64,000 nt of DNA from Paenibacillus terricola (GCF_014779765.1 NZ_JACXZA010000003.1:496001-560000); one strand, 5' to 3'. Positions 45,292 to 55,070 are shown, numbered from the stretch's first letter. Translations and numbers: made by a program. The notes: a model not told the origin generated them from the sequence alone.

Positions 45292-45373
45292 AATGCTCTT
45301 AATCTCACGACTACTCTTCCTTCCTCGGTTGTGCAAACACCCGTTGGCTAATTCACATTTAATTTACCGAAAT

Positions 45374-45410
45374 ATCCACTTTATAGGAAACCCGTCGGAA
45401 TCTAGTACTT
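45374..45410. repeat. Repeated 3'-flank element, copy 2
   Basis: Counterpart of 43758-43794, lying between the lipoprotein fragment at 45244 and the GH43 terminator. Confidence 0.6.
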
Positions 45411-45440
45411 CAAACGTTTGTTTGCTGCGCGCAACAAAAA

Positions 45441-45469
45441 AAGCCCGATTCCGCAAGGGAATCAGGCTT
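45441..45469 (-). terminator. Terminator after GH43 gene
   Basis: Hairpin AAGCCCGATTCC - GCAA - GGGAATCAGGCTT followed on the minus strand by a seven-T run, 16 bases past the GH43 stop. Confidence 0.85.
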
Positions 45470-45484
45470 CGTACATCGGACTTC

Positions 45485-46471
45485 CTATTCTTGGTAAGGA
45501 TCGATCGTCTGGATCGTTCCGTCTTCATTATAGTGGAGCTCCGTGTATTTCACAGAGCGCTTATGGTTCACGCCCTCCGACAACGAGCAGTCGTGGTAGA
45601 ACAGGTACCATTTGTTCTCGAACTCCACGATCGAGTGGTGCGTCGTCCAGCCGATAACCGGCGTCAGAATCGTGCCCTTGAATGTGAATGGACCCATTGG
45701 GTTCGTGCCGACCGCATAGACGAGCTTGTGCGTCGTGCCCGTCGAGTAAGACAGGTAGTACAAGCCGTTATACTTGTGCATCCATGGACCTTCGAAATAA
45801 CGACGGTCCTCGTCGCCAGCAACGATCGGATTGCCGTCCTCGTCAACGATCGAGATCTCATGAATCTCCGAAGCGAACGACTTCATATCTTCGCTCAGAC
45901 GTACAACGCGCGGGCCGATTGCAGGCGCGTCAGCCGCTGGACCTTCTGTAACCTCCGGCTTGAAGGTGCCGGTCTGCCATTTCTCCAGCTGGCCGCCCCA
46001 CAGACCGCCGAAGTACATGTAAGCTTCGTTGTCTTCGTCGACAAGCACAGCGGGATCGATGCTGTAGCTGCCTTCCATGTAGTTCTCTTCCGGCTTGAAC
46101 GGGCCCGCCGGCGATTCGCTTGTCGCTACGCCGATGCGGAAGATGCCGTCATGGTCGCGCGCCGGGAAGAACAGGTAGTACGTGTTGTTCTTGTAAGCTG
46201 CATCAGGCGCCCACATCTGCTTGGAAGCCCAAGGCACATCGCGCACATGAAGCGCTTCGCCATGGTCGACTACTGGGGATTCGAAATTATCGAGCGACAG
46301 GATGTGGTAATCTTCCATCGCATATTGGTCGCCATTATCGTTGTCCGGACCATCGTGGTCGAGATCGTGCGACGGGTAAACGTATATTTTGCCATCAAAC
46401 ACGTGAGCGGACGGGTCTGCTGTATAGATGTGTGTCACAATCGGCTGATTTGGTTTCGGTGCATTGGACAT
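45485..46471 (-). CDS. Cytoplasmic GH43 glycosidase (beta-xylosidase/arabinofuranosidase)
   Basis: Enzyme of 328 residues with no signal peptide, hence intracellular. The five-blade propeller has the base Asp19 (YTADPSAHVFDGK), the pKa-modulating Asp139 (SIDPAVLVDEDNE) and the acid Glu227 (YFEGPWMHKYNG). It resembles GH43 proteins that trim xylose or arabinose from imported short oligosaccharides; the exact specificity cannot be read. It is monocistronic and divergent from the WYL regulator, with a 169-base shared promoter region. Confidence 0.9.
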   Translation of the reverse strand: MSNAPKPNQPIVTHIYTADPSAHVFDGKIYVYPSHDLDHDGPDNDNGDQYAMEDYHILSLDNFESPVVDHGEALHVRDVPWASKQMWAPDAAYKNNTYYLFFPARDHDGIFRIGVATSESPAGPFKPEENYMEGSYSIDPAVLVDEDNEAYMYFGGLWGGQLEKWQTGTFKPEVTEGPAADAPAIGPRVVRLSEDMKSFASEIHEISIVDEDGNPIVAGDEDRRYFEGPWMHKYNGLYYLSYSTGTTHKLVYAVGTNPMGPFTFKGTILTPVIGWTTHHSIVEFENKWYLFYHDCSLSEGVNHKRSVKYTELHYNEDGTIQTIDPYQE

Positions 46472-46640
46472 GGTATAACCTCCAGTCAGAATACGTTTTC
46501 ATATAGAGTAAGTTTAACGGCTAAATAAAGTTTTGGCAATCAGTTAAATTATATACGAATACCTATGAAAATATAGATTTATAATCGGGCTTGAGTTGTT
46601 TAAGATGGTTATGATCTACCTTACTAGCGAGGTGCCCCTT

Positions 46641-47555
46641 ATGAAATTAGAACGTTTGATCTCGATCATCTACAAATTGCTGAACCACGATGTCTTGTCG
46701 GCTTCTATGCTAGCGGAAGAATTCCATGTGTCCCAGCGAACGATCTATCGGGACATTGATGTCATCTGCGCCGCGGGAATCCCCGTCGTATCCTATCAAG
46801 GGATGAAAGGCGGATATGGCATTATGGACGGCTACAAAATGGATAAAAGTCTGCTCGGCTCCTACGATGTCAGTTCGCTTATCACCGTCCTGCACAGTCT
46901 CTCCACTGTATTCGAAGATGACCGAGCGCAGGGAACGATCGATCGTCTGAAGACGATTGGGTCGGAGCAGGACTATGCGAGCCTTTCAGTTAATCTTGAT
47001 ACCAACCAGACGAATCCAGCGTCTCTTCCGCTTCTTCGCAAAGCCATCGCCGAACGAAATGTCATTCGGTTCGATTACATTAATGCGAAGAACGAGCGGT
47101 CAACCCGCGAAATGGAGCCTCTGCGGCTTCATTACAAATACAGCAACTGGTATGTATACGGCTATTGTCTCACGCGGCACGATTATCGGGAATTCCGTCT
47201 ATCGCGGATGCTGGATGCCCGCGCAACTGATCGGTTGTTCCAACCGCATGAGGTGACGCATAAGGCAGATTCATTAAACAGCGCCTGGACGGAATCGGTG
47301 GAGGATGTCGTACTCCTTGTCCATCCATCTGCGTTGTCAGATGCGATGGATCATTTTCATCACGCAGATAAGCAGTTTCATCCCGATGGCAGCATGACGA
47401 TGCGCATCCCGATTCATCGGCCATTAGAGGCACGATGGTTATGGTCCATCCTGCTCAGCTTCGGCAGCGGAGCCGAAGTGCTTGAGCCAACAGAGCTGCG
47501 AAGCATCTTGAAGGAGCAGCTTATCGAATCCCTCAAACTTTATGAGGAAGTATGA
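46641..47555 (+). CDS. YafY-type WYL-domain transcriptional regulator
   Basis: Protein of about 304 residues. The N-terminal DeoR-like helix-turn-helix (LAEEFHVSQRTIYRDIDVIC) is followed by a WYL ligand-sensing domain (IRFDYINAKNERSTREMEP, NWYVYGYCLTRHDYREFRLSRM) and a C-terminal WCX extension. GAGGTG upstream supports the ATG at 46641; the frame is open 15 codons further. It is followed 78 bases on by a DinB gene, a common pairing in Firmicutes, so DinB is its probable target. Control of the divergent GH43 gene is possible. Confidence 0.92.
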   Translation: MKLERLISIIYKLLNHDVLSASMLAEEFHVSQRTIYRDIDVICAAGIPVVSYQGMKGGYGIMDGYKMDKSLLGSYDVSSLITVLHSLSTVFEDDRAQGTIDRLKTIGSEQDYASLSVNLDTNQTNPASLPLLRKAIAERNVIRFDYINAKNERSTREMEPLRLHYKYSNWYVYGYCLTRHDYREFRLSRMLDARATDRLFQPHEVTHKADSLNSAWTESVEDVVLLVHPSALSDAMDHFHHADKQFHPDGSMTMRIPIHRPLEARWLWSILLSFGSGAEVLEPTELRSILKEQLIESLKLYEEV

Positions 47556-47582
47556 CAGCCTTTTGTCATACTTCCTTTTTTA
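47546..47582 (+). terminator. Terminator overlapping the regulator stop
   Basis: Stem GGAAGTATGACA / TGTCATACTTCC followed by TTTTTTAT. The left arm includes the last codons of the WYL regulator. It should reduce read-through into the DinB gene, which then needs its own promoter. Confidence 0.8.
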
Positions 47583-47633
47583 TAATGACAGCATGAACGA
47601 ATTCAAATCCAAACTCATAAGGAGAGGTTACGA

Positions 47634-48155
47634 ATGACAAACCATATTGCAGAGATGCTCAACTATCACACTTGGGCGAATCAAACCCTATTGGGTCATG
47701 TAAAGGCACTCCCATCCACGGTGCTGCATCAAGATTGCACCAATTCCTATCAAACGATCGCTCATGCTTTCAGCCATATCTATGCGGTAGATAAGATGTG
47801 GTATCTGGTTCTAACAGGCACGACCATGCAAGAAGCACTTGCGGCTACAATGTCGTTGAATTTGAACGCTTTGGATACAATCGAGGAATATGTGGGTAAA
47901 TACGCCGAATTGGCGGATCAATACAAGCACTGGCTGAACAGTCATACTGATCTTGAGCACACCATTCTCCTTGATAATCCTTACGCTGGAGTCCGCCAAA
48001 CGCGGTTATCGGAAATCATGCTGCAAGTCGTCACTCACGGTAATTACCACAGAGGCAACATTACGACGATGCTGCGCCAGCTGGGACTCGCTTCAACGAT
48101 GACCGATTATGCGTTGTTCTGGTACCAGCAGCCAGTGGTTGAAGAGGCCATCTAG
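47634..48155 (+). CDS. DinB-family protein
   Basis: Four-helix-bundle protein of 173 residues of the DinB/YfiT group. The metal-site histidines are visible: one in AHAFSHIYAVDKMWY and two in VTHGNYHRGNI. Members are metal-dependent hydrolase- or thiol-transferase-like proteins, often stress-induced. The function of this one is not known. AAGGAGAGG lies eight bases before the ATG. Confidence 0.9.
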   Translation: MTNHIAEMLNYHTWANQTLLGHVKALPSTVLHQDCTNSYQTIAHAFSHIYAVDKMWYLVLTGTTMQEALAATMSLNLNALDTIEEYVGKYAELADQYKHWLNSHTDLEHTILLDNPYAGVRQTRLSEIMLQVVTHGNYHRGNITTMLRQLGLASTMTDYALFWYQQPVVEEAI

Positions 48156-48180
48156 TGGATATCTTCCTATAAAACAACAA

Positions 48181-48212
48181 AAAGGTTGAGCAGCCGATCT
48201 GCTCAACCTTTC
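48181..48212. terminator. Bidirectional terminator between convergent genes
   Basis: Stem AAAGGTTGAGCAG / CTGCTCAACCTTT, flanked by A-rich sequence on the left and TTTCT on the right. It serves both the DinB gene and the permease gene that ends at 48231. Confidence 0.85.
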
Positions 48213-48230
48213 TGTTGCATATACGAACCT

Positions 48231-49067
48231 CTATCCCTTCACTGCACCGTTAGTCAAGCCGCTAACGATATAGCGCTGAACGAAGATGAAGATGAGAACA
48301 ACGGGGATGATGCTGACCGTACCGAATGCCATCGTATTGTTCCACGACGTGCTCTGGAAGCCGAGGAATGTGTAGATGCCGGCTGTTATCGGACGCATGC
48401 TTTCTTTGCTGATGAAGGTCATGCCGTAGATCAGATCGCCCCAAGCGAACAGGAACGAGAAGACCATGACGACGACGACTCCTGGCATCGCAATCGGCAG
48501 CATAATGCGGAAGAACGTTCGAATCGTTCCGCAGCCATCGATCTTCGCCGACTCTTCCAGCTCCTTCGGCAGTCCGGCGAAATAGGTGCGAAGCGTAACG
48601 ACAGAGAACGGAATGCCGATCGTCGCGTTCGCTAGAATCGTACTCCAATAAGTAGGTCCAATAAGGCCGAGATGTTTGAACAAAATGAACAACGGCGTCA
48701 GGATTAGCGAAGACGGCAGCATCTGTGTCACCAAGAACAGCAGCAGGAAGAAATGGCTGCCTGGGAACTTGTATCGCCCCAGCCCATATGAGGCTGGGAT
48801 CGCCAACACCGTTGCAATTATAAGCGAACCGAATGCGATAATCGCACTGTTCTTGAAGCCATTGAAGATGTTATACGAGGAGCCAGATAGCTGCTCCGTA
48901 TAAGATTTGATATCAATCGTATGCGGGTACCAAGTGACGGGCGTTCGGAAGATTTCCCCCTCCGGCTTAAGCGACGTAACGATCATCCAGTAGAGCGGGA
49001 AGAGAAACAATACCGTAACCGCGATGCCAACGATAGGGAGCAGCCACGCTGAATAACGCTTCTTCAT
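48231..49067 (-). CDS. Sugar ABC transporter permease, MalG type
   Basis: Permease of about 278 residues with the EAA loop LEESAKIDGCGTIRTFFRIM and the usual C-terminal QRYIVSGLTNGAVKG. The start at 49067 (MKKRYSAWLLP) has GAGGTG eight bases upstream and overlaps the MalF stop by four bases (ATGA). Last gene of the operon 51358-48231. Confidence 0.94.
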   Translation of the reverse strand: MKKRYSAWLLPIVGIAVTVLFLFPLYWMIVTSLKPEGEIFRTPVTWYPHTIDIKSYTEQLSGSSYNIFNGFKNSAIIAFGSLIIATVLAIPASYGLGRYKFPGSHFFLLLFLVTQMLPSSLILTPLFILFKHLGLIGPTYWSTILANATIGIPFSVVTLRTYFAGLPKELEESAKIDGCGTIRTFFRIMLPIAMPGVVVVMVFSFLFAWGDLIYGMTFISKESMRPITAGIYTFLGFQSTSWNNTMAFGTVSIIPVVLIFIFVQRYIVSGLTNGAVKG

Positions 49068-50008
49068 GAACTGCTCACCTCTTCTCTTCGAACCATCCAT
49101 AAGTATAAGATGCCGACAATAAACAGAATGACGAACATGACATTGGCGGCGGCAGCGCCTTGGCTGAACTTGAACATTTCGAACGACAGCTTGTAAGCGT
49201 AGGTCGACATCATCTGCGTGGCATTCACCGGACCGCCATGCGTCGCGATAAGGACGAGCTCGAACACCTTGAACGTATATATGAAGCCTAGAACGAGCAG
49301 CGAGTAAATGGCCGGTCTCAACAGCGGCAGCGTCAGCCGGAAAAACTTCTGAATCGCATTCGCCCCATCAATCGACGCGCTCTCGTAAATATCCTTAGGA
49401 ATCGTCGTTAAACCGGTCGTCAGCAGAATCATATTGAACGGGATGCCGATCCACGTGTTCGCAATAACGAGCGTAATCATCGCAGGAACGGGCGTCACGA
49501 GCCAATCGACATGAGAGCCTAGATGCAATTGGCTGATTAGTTCGTTCACGACCCCATCGCCGCTGAACATGAACTTGTACATCATCGCGGTAATCGTCGC
49601 TGGCAGCAGCCAACTGATCATAATGAATCCACGCAATCGCTGAGCGAATCGGAACGACTTGGAGAACAGCAATGCGAATGCCAAGCCGATAATAAACTGC
49701 AGCACGATACAGGATACGGTATAAATCATCGTGTTCACGATTGATGTAACGAGAACGCCTTCCTCGAATAAATCCTTGTAATTCTGAAGCCCTACGAAAG
49801 GCTGCTCCCCATGCGAGACGTTCATAACGTTCACATCAAGCAAGCTGAGCCGTATGTTATCGATAATCGGATATCCAACAAAGAACAGCATGTAAATCAA
49901 AGCGGGCAGTACTAGCACATAGCCCGTTATTGTTTGATGTCTGCTCAGCAAGGCCTTCACCACCCTATTAATCGCATTTGGAGTACGACGCGACTGTATC
50001 GCACGCAC
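49064..50008 (-). CDS. Sugar ABC transporter permease, MalF type
   Basis: Permease of 314 residues. Hydrophobic segments start at about 30 (VLVLPALIYMLFFVGYPII), and the EAA loop is YESASIDGANAIQKFFRLTL. The GTG at 50008 with a nearby GGAG is a weak start, so the N-terminal 15-20 residues are uncertain. It lies 48 bases downstream of the binding protein. Confidence 0.92.
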   Translation of the reverse strand: MRAIQSRRTPNAINRVVKALLSRHQTITGYVLVLPALIYMLFFVGYPIIDNIRLSLLDVNVMNVSHGEQPFVGLQNYKDLFEEGVLVTSIVNTMIYTVSCIVLQFIIGLAFALLFSKSFRFAQRLRGFIMISWLLPATITAMMYKFMFSGDGVVNELISQLHLGSHVDWLVTPVPAMITLVIANTWIGIPFNMILLTTGLTTIPKDIYESASIDGANAIQKFFRLTLPLLRPAIYSLLVLGFIYTFKVFELVLIATHGGPVNATQMMSTYAYKLSFEMFKFSQGAAAANVMFVILFIVGILYLWMVRREEVSSS

Positions 50009-50056
50009 CGTACTCCAATCGCCTCTATCTATTACAGGTCGTTCTGAACTCGAACA

Positions 50057-51358
50057 TTATTTGCCAAGAATCTTATCGATCTTCGCTTGCGCTTCCTTCG
50101 CATTGTCTTCCGCCGAGCCGCTGCCAAGCAGCGTCTTGTCGAGCGCTTCCGACAGTGCGTTGGAGATTTCAGGCCACTTCGGATGCGGACCACGCGGTTG
50201 CGCGTAGTTCATGTTATCTGCGAATACTTTGAGCTGATCGTTATCTGCCCAGTACGGATCAGCAGCAACGTCTTTACGTGCTGGGAAGTAGCCGAAGCCT
50301 TGTGCGAAGCCTTTGAGAACGTCCGGCGATTCTACGTACATTGCGAAATCTACCGCTTGGTCAACATGCTTGCCGTTAACGATACCGAGGTTCTCGCCGC
50401 CGAGGACGGAGGAATACTGCTTATCTTTCGGTACGAGCGCGATGCCGTACTTCAGATCAGGCGCGTTCGTTGCAAGTTCTGGCAGCTGCCATGGTCCGTT
50501 GATCATCATGGCGATTTTGCCGGAAGCGAATTGTTTCATCACGTCTGCTTGCGTCCAGTTGATGACGTCTTTGCTCATCGAGCCGTCTTTCACGAGGTCT
50601 GCCAAGAAGCCATAAGCTTTGGCGCCTTCCGCGCCGCCAACATGATCGAATGTTGCGCCTGCCGACAGCAGCCAAGGCAGGAATTGGAACGTACCTTCTT
50701 CGTTGCCTGGTGCCGCGATGCCGATCCCCGTTACGCCGTCCTTCGTGAGCGCTTTCGCCGTCGTGCGCAGCTCATCCCAAGTCGTTGGAGGCGTTACGCC
50801 TGCATCCGTCAGCATCTTCTCATTGTAGAACAGAGCCAAGTTGTTGCTGCCCAGCGGAATGGCATATTGCTTGCCGTCCAGAATCGTCGAAGACCAAGGA
50901 CCAGGGAAGAATTGATCTTTGTCCGCCCAAGCGTTGACCTTATCCGTAATATCTGCGAACAGGCCCATTGCCGCGTAAGCAGCCGTATCCGGGTTGTCGA
51001 TTACGACGATATCCGGCAGATCGGAAGCAGCGAGACCAACCGACAGCTTTTTCTTGAAATCGGCGAAAGGAATGAATACCGGTTCGATTTCAACATTCGG
51101 ATTTTTAGCCGTATAACCGTCCGTCAATGCTTTGATTTTGTCGAAGCGCTCTTTGCCTTCAAAATAGAACCAAAGGGTAAGCTTCGTTTTCTCTGTTGCG
51201 TCTGTCTTTGCTCCGGAGTCAGTCGTAGTTGCAGCGGACGTGTCCGTTTCCGTCTTCGTGGTCGTCGAGGAAGTGTCGTTGTCTTTGTCAGAAGAACCGC
51301 ATCCTACAAGACCGGTAACGAGCGCTGCCATAATTAGGCCAGCTGCCATCTTTTTCAT
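50057..51358 (-). CDS. Extracellular sugar-binding lipoprotein, MalE type
   Basis: Binding protein of 433 residues with lipobox TGLVGC, then a Thr/Asp-rich linker. The fold blocks KLTLWFYFEGKERFDKIKAL, AIPLGSNNLALFYNEKML and KIAMMINGPWQLPELAT match maltose/multiple-sugar binding proteins. A catabolite-repression element lies about 56 bases upstream. With the two permeases it forms a complete importer lacking only the ATPase, and the kinase/regulator pair upstream is its likely controller. Confidence 0.94.
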   Translation of the reverse strand: MKKMAAGLIMAALVTGLVGCGSSDKDNDTSSTTTKTETDTSAATTTDSGAKTDATEKTKLTLWFYFEGKERFDKIKALTDGYTAKNPNVEIEPVFIPFADFKKKLSVGLAASDLPDIVVIDNPDTAAYAAMGLFADITDKVNAWADKDQFFPGPWSSTILDGKQYAIPLGSNNLALFYNEKMLTDAGVTPPTTWDELRTTAKALTKDGVTGIGIAAPGNEEGTFQFLPWLLSAGATFDHVGGAEGAKAYGFLADLVKDGSMSKDVINWTQADVMKQFASGKIAMMINGPWQLPELATNAPDLKYGIALVPKDKQYSSVLGGENLGIVNGKHVDQAVDFAMYVESPDVLKGFAQGFGYFPARKDVAADPYWADNDQLKVFADNMNYAQPRGPHPKWPEISNALSEALDKTLLGSGSAEDNAKEAQAKIDKILGK

Positions 51359-51413
51359 GCCTTGAACCCCCTAAGTGATCATTGTTTGTGCTTGCAAACT
51401 TAGTGTATCGAAA

Positions 51414-51427
51414 TGAAAGCGCTTAGA
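51414..51427 (-). promoter_or_regulatory. cre (CcpA) site upstream of binding-protein operon
   Basis: TGAAAGCGCTTAGA matches the catabolite-responsive consensus at all but one position. It is placed at or just upstream of the expected promoter, where CcpA would repress the importer when preferred sugars are present. Confidence 0.65.
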
Positions 51428-51524
51428 AAATTTCATAATCATCCGAAAGGTGGATATATTTCATGTGACTTTGTAACTATTACATGTGTGTTCAAAATCC
51501 AGCACCAGCTTTATTGAACTAACT

Positions 51525-53072
51525 CTATCTTGCATTTAATTTCTGATATTCTCCTGGCGTCATCCCCGTAGCTTCCTTGAATACGCGTGAAAAATATTTC
51601 GGATCCGGGTATCCGACCTGCTGCGCAATCTCGAACGTCCGCAGCTCGCTTCCGAGCAGCAGCTCTTTCGCTTTGCGCAGTCTCAGATCCCGAATGTACG
51701 CCGAGAACGGCCTGCCGACTTCTTTATTGAATTGGCCGCTTAGATAAGCCATCGTCACATGGAGATTGTCCGCGATCTCGTCGAGCGTGATGCCTTCGGC
51801 ATACTGCTCCTGGACGATGCGGACCGCTTTCTGGATAAGCAGACTGTAGACTGGCATCTCTGCCGGAGTATCGATTGCGAGCAAGGCATCGACGATTCGA
51901 TTCATAGTCTGCTTGAATTGCGTTATCGACCGGATGTCTCGCAGCGACCGCTGCCATTCGCCTTTAAGCGGCTCAGGCAGCACGAAGCCATGTACATCGC
52001 CTGCCAGTTTCAGCATGTAGGAGATGAATCGGATGCTGTATTCTATCGTTAGCGCAGGACCATACTTCATGTCCTTGAACTCGCTCACCCATTGAAGGAG
52101 CTGCTTCTCCAGCTCTCGGCGGTTGGCGGTTACAAGCGCACGCGAACATTTGCCCTCCAGCAGCAGCGGATACGGAAGCTCGCGCAGCGCCAGCCGGTTC
52201 ACATCCTGGGGGCGGATCGCCCGCTTATTGCCCAGCACCATCGACCATTTCGCCAGCTCAAGCAGCTCTTCCATGTCCCGCTTCAGATTGGACAACCGCG
52301 TCGCTTCGCCAAGACAGTATTGCACCTCGAGCCCTGTCTTGCCGATCGCCGGAAGCAGTCGTTCTTCTACGAGCTGAGCGGCATCGGATGTTGCGACTGC
52401 TTGTGCCTGCACGACGCAGATCAGAATGCTGCGTGAAGCAACCCCGAATACGGTGCAGATTCCGCCGAGAGTCTTCCACTCGGATTCCAGCAACGATCGC
52501 AGGTTGGACAGCTGTTTGTCCGCAGCGCCGCTATAGGAAATGACAGAAAGATGAAATGGCCGATCGTCGCGGAAGCCCAACTTCGCTCGAATGCGGGTCT
52601 CCTGCTGTACTGCTTCCTCTCCAGCCGAGTCCATTAATCTTAAGAACATAGAATCGATTGTCCCCGGCTCTTCTTCCGACGGAGCTTGCGTCTGTTGTTG
52701 TTGCTGCAAGTCTGCTCTTATGTTATCGAGCGCTTCGCGCAGATCCGGCACCGTAATCGGCTTCTCCAGATAATCGCTCACGCTCATTTTCAACGCCTTC
52801 TGCGCATATTCGAACTCGGAGTAACCGGTTAGAATAATCATTTTGTGACGGAAACCCTTGCTTCGCAATTGACTGAGCATATCCAATCCCGACATGCCGG
52901 GCATATTGATATCTGTAATGACAAGATCAGGCTTTGTCTGCTCGATCACAGCCAACCCATCGATCCCGTTAGCTGCTTCGCCTACAACCGCATCGCCTAG
53001 ATCAAGCTTGCCGATAAGACGAATGAGTCCTTCTCTCGAGTTATGTTCATCCTCAACCACGACGATCCGCAT
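51525..53072 (-). CDS. AraC-family response regulator, YesN type
   Basis: Regulator of about 515 residues. The receiver has VEDEH near the N-terminus and Asp54 (LVITDINMPG). The C-terminal AraC unit is IADNLHVTMAYLSGQFNKEV and IAQQVGYPDPKYFSRVFKEA. The start at 53072 (MRIVVVEDE) follows AGAGGGGGAAG and overlaps the kinase end by 20 bases. It probably activates the sugar operon that follows it. Confidence 0.93.
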   Translation of the reverse strand: MRIVVVEDEHNSREGLIRLIGKLDLGDAVVGEAANGIDGLAVIEQTKPDLVITDINMPGMSGLDMLSQLRSKGFRHKMIILTGYSEFEYAQKALKMSVSDYLEKPITVPDLREALDNIRADLQQQQQTQAPSEEEPGTIDSMFLRLMDSAGEEAVQQETRIRAKLGFRDDRPFHLSVISYSGAADKQLSNLRSLLESEWKTLGGICTVFGVASRSILICVVQAQAVATSDAAQLVEERLLPAIGKTGLEVQYCLGEATRLSNLKRDMEELLELAKWSMVLGNKRAIRPQDVNRLALRELPYPLLLEGKCSRALVTANRRELEKQLLQWVSEFKDMKYGPALTIEYSIRFISYMLKLAGDVHGFVLPEPLKGEWQRSLRDIRSITQFKQTMNRIVDALLAIDTPAEMPVYSLLIQKAVRIVQEQYAEGITLDEIADNLHVTMAYLSGQFNKEVGRPFSAYIRDLRLRKAKELLLGSELRTFEIAQQVGYPDPKYFSRVFKEATGMTPGEYQKLNAR

Positions 53073-54858
53073 CTTGTTCTTCCCCCTCTGCATCGATCGG
53101 CAGCGTTATGGTAACGACCGTTCCTTGTCCCAGCTCGCTCTGGATGTCCAGATGGCCGCGGCTTCCGTAATAGCTGTGTATTCGGTCTGCGACGTTGCGG
53201 ACGCCAAGTCCGCTTCCCCCCGCTTCGTTCCCCTCCGAATGATGCTCCGAGATAAGCGCCTTCCTCTTGTGCTCGGGCATTCCTACACCGTTATCCTCAA
53301 TCCGGATCATCAGCTGGTTCGTATCCAGCTCCTTCACGACGATCCGAAGCAGCCCCCCGCTGTTCACGCCATAGAAACCATGTATGATTGCATTCTCGAT
53401 AAAAGGCTGAAACGTCAACTTATGTACCTGGTGATGGTACAGCTGCTCTGGACATTCGATCTCACAGCTGAACGATGAGCGAAACCGATGCTGCTGCAGA
53501 AACACATACGAGTTCATCCATCTCAGCTCTTCCCGCAGCGTCACTCGCTTGTTGCTGTCCTTCACGCTGTAACGAAGAATTTGCGCCAGCTCCTTCAACA
53601 TCTGGCTGATCTGATACTCTTCCTTCTCAATTGCCATCCAGTTGATCGAATCTAACGTGTTATATAGAAAATGCGGGTTGATCTGCGCCTCCAACGCCCG
53701 GATCTCCGCTTCCTTCTGCTTCTCGACCGCGCGCTTCGATTCATTCATCAGCTCGCTGACCCGCAGCATCATCTTATTAAAGCTAAGCGCAATGACCGAC
53801 AAGTCATCATGCGTCGTCCCTTCAACCTGCACATCAAGCGTCCCGTGCTGGGCGGTCCGCATCGCCTTCAGAATGCGACGAATCGAACGAGTTAACCGTC
53901 CTGAGAAAATGGTTATCAGAATAACCGTCAGCACCGCAGCCGCTAATGCCGAGTAAAGAGTGAGATGCTGCATCGCGTACATTTCTTTGAACAACTGATT
54001 CTGATCGACGAGGTTGTTCACCCACAGCCGGCTCGACTTATTGTAGTACGTGTTCAGAATGGTAGAGCTGGTCACGATATCGTTCACGTTCTGGCCAATT
54101 TGCGTCTTGTCCGGTGAGGAGACGATCGTTCCGGTCTCATCCGTCAGGAAGTTTCTTTTGTTCAGCCGCGGCGAATTCAACATTTCATCGGAATCTTCAA
54201 GATTGATCGCTTGGGCCAGAACCGATTCATACACCGTTATAACGGCGACACCTATCGGCTCCAAGCTGGCAACATTAAGATCGCTTAATTGCCGTGCCAG
54301 ATGGAAGCCATACTGCTCGTCGTTGTTGATCGTATCAATCTTCAGCGGCGGCGTAATGACGGACCGCCCTTTCCCTTCCAATGCCTGCTGATAGATCGGC
54401 AGATGGATAAGGTCCTTCTCGCTGGACCACATATTATCGTAAGGAGAGCCGGTCTGTCGGTCGTAAGTGATTAAGGTGTTGTTCGCAGTAAAAATAGCAA
54501 TGCTCCGTATTCCTTCTTTGGCATAGGAATACCGGGATAGGATGTTAATGAGTCTCCGTCGGCTGAACTCTGGCGAGTCCGTCGCTGGGTCGTTGATTTC
54601 TTTGACCAGACTCATCACGTTATCGTCCGTAAACACTTGAAAGAGCAAATCCTCGTAATCTTGCATGGACGTATCCAAGTTCTTCGAGGTCTGCAGCAGA
54701 TTCACTTTGATCAAATCGTTCATATTCGTCTTCATTGCTACCGTCGAGGTGTAATACGACATCATCTCGACCCCTAGCATCGGAAGGAGACTAACGAGCA
54801 AGAAGGTGACAAGCAGTTTATTGCGGAAGCTGATGCCTTTCTTGAACGACTTATCCAT
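53053..54858 (-). CDS. Sensor histidine kinase, YesM type
   Basis: Kinase of about 601 residues with transmembrane helices at about 13-32 and 300-320, an extracellular sensor, HAMP, His396 in AQINPHFLYNTLDSI, and an ATP-binding domain (IEDNGVGMPEH, SGLGVRNVADRIHSYYG). GGGAAG upstream of the ATG at 54858 sets the start; the open frame runs 14 codons further. It is divergent from the secreted glycosidase at 55199. Confidence 0.93.
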   Translation of the reverse strand: MDKSFKKGISFRNKLLVTFLLVSLLPMLGVEMMSYYTSTVAMKTNMNDLIKVNLLQTSKNLDTSMQDYEDLLFQVFTDDNVMSLVKEINDPATDSPEFSRRRLINILSRYSYAKEGIRSIAIFTANNTLITYDRQTGSPYDNMWSSEKDLIHLPIYQQALEGKGRSVITPPLKIDTINNDEQYGFHLARQLSDLNVASLEPIGVAVITVYESVLAQAINLEDSDEMLNSPRLNKRNFLTDETGTIVSSPDKTQIGQNVNDIVTSSTILNTYYNKSSRLWVNNLVDQNQLFKEMYAMQHLTLYSALAAAVLTVILITIFSGRLTRSIRRILKAMRTAQHGTLDVQVEGTTHDDLSVIALSFNKMMLRVSELMNESKRAVEKQKEAEIRALEAQINPHFLYNTLDSINWMAIEKEEYQISQMLKELAQILRYSVKDSNKRVTLREELRWMNSYVFLQQHRFRSSFSCEIECPEQLYHHQVHKLTFQPFIENAIIHGFYGVNSGGLLRIVVKELDTNQLMIRIEDNGVGMPEHKRKALISEHHSEGNEAGGSGLGVRNVADRIHSYYGSRGHLDIQSELGQGTVVTITLPIDAEGEEQDADRRG

Positions 54859-54918
54859 CCTGGATCTTCCCTTTCTTTTGCATCTTTGCCTAATAATCAT
54901 ACGTCAGGACGCGGTTGG

Positions 54919-54932
54919 TGAAAGCGTTTTTA
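54919..54932. promoter_or_regulatory. cre-like site upstream of the kinase gene
   Basis: TGAAAGCGTTTTTA matches the CcpA consensus with one mismatch, about 60 bases before the kinase start. It suggests that the two-component system itself is under glucose repression. Confidence 0.5.
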
Positions 54933-55070
54933 TGGTGGAAATATTATAGATTGGTGGAGAAATATGAGGTAAAATCACACAAGAGCCCCCACTCTACAAA
55001 CGAATCATACTTTCATTTGCAATTGCGACCATGAACATGAACATTTTCCACTAATTATAAATCATTAGAA

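Noticed and set aside
45293-46528. Plus-strand open frame of 411 codons opposite the GH43 gene
   Set aside because: It crosses the terminator hairpin and the GH43 gene, and the product has no recognisable domain.
50087-51337. Plus-strand open frame of 416 codons
   Set aside because: It mirrors the binding-protein gene codon for codon; the Arg/Cys-rich product is typical of antisense shadows.
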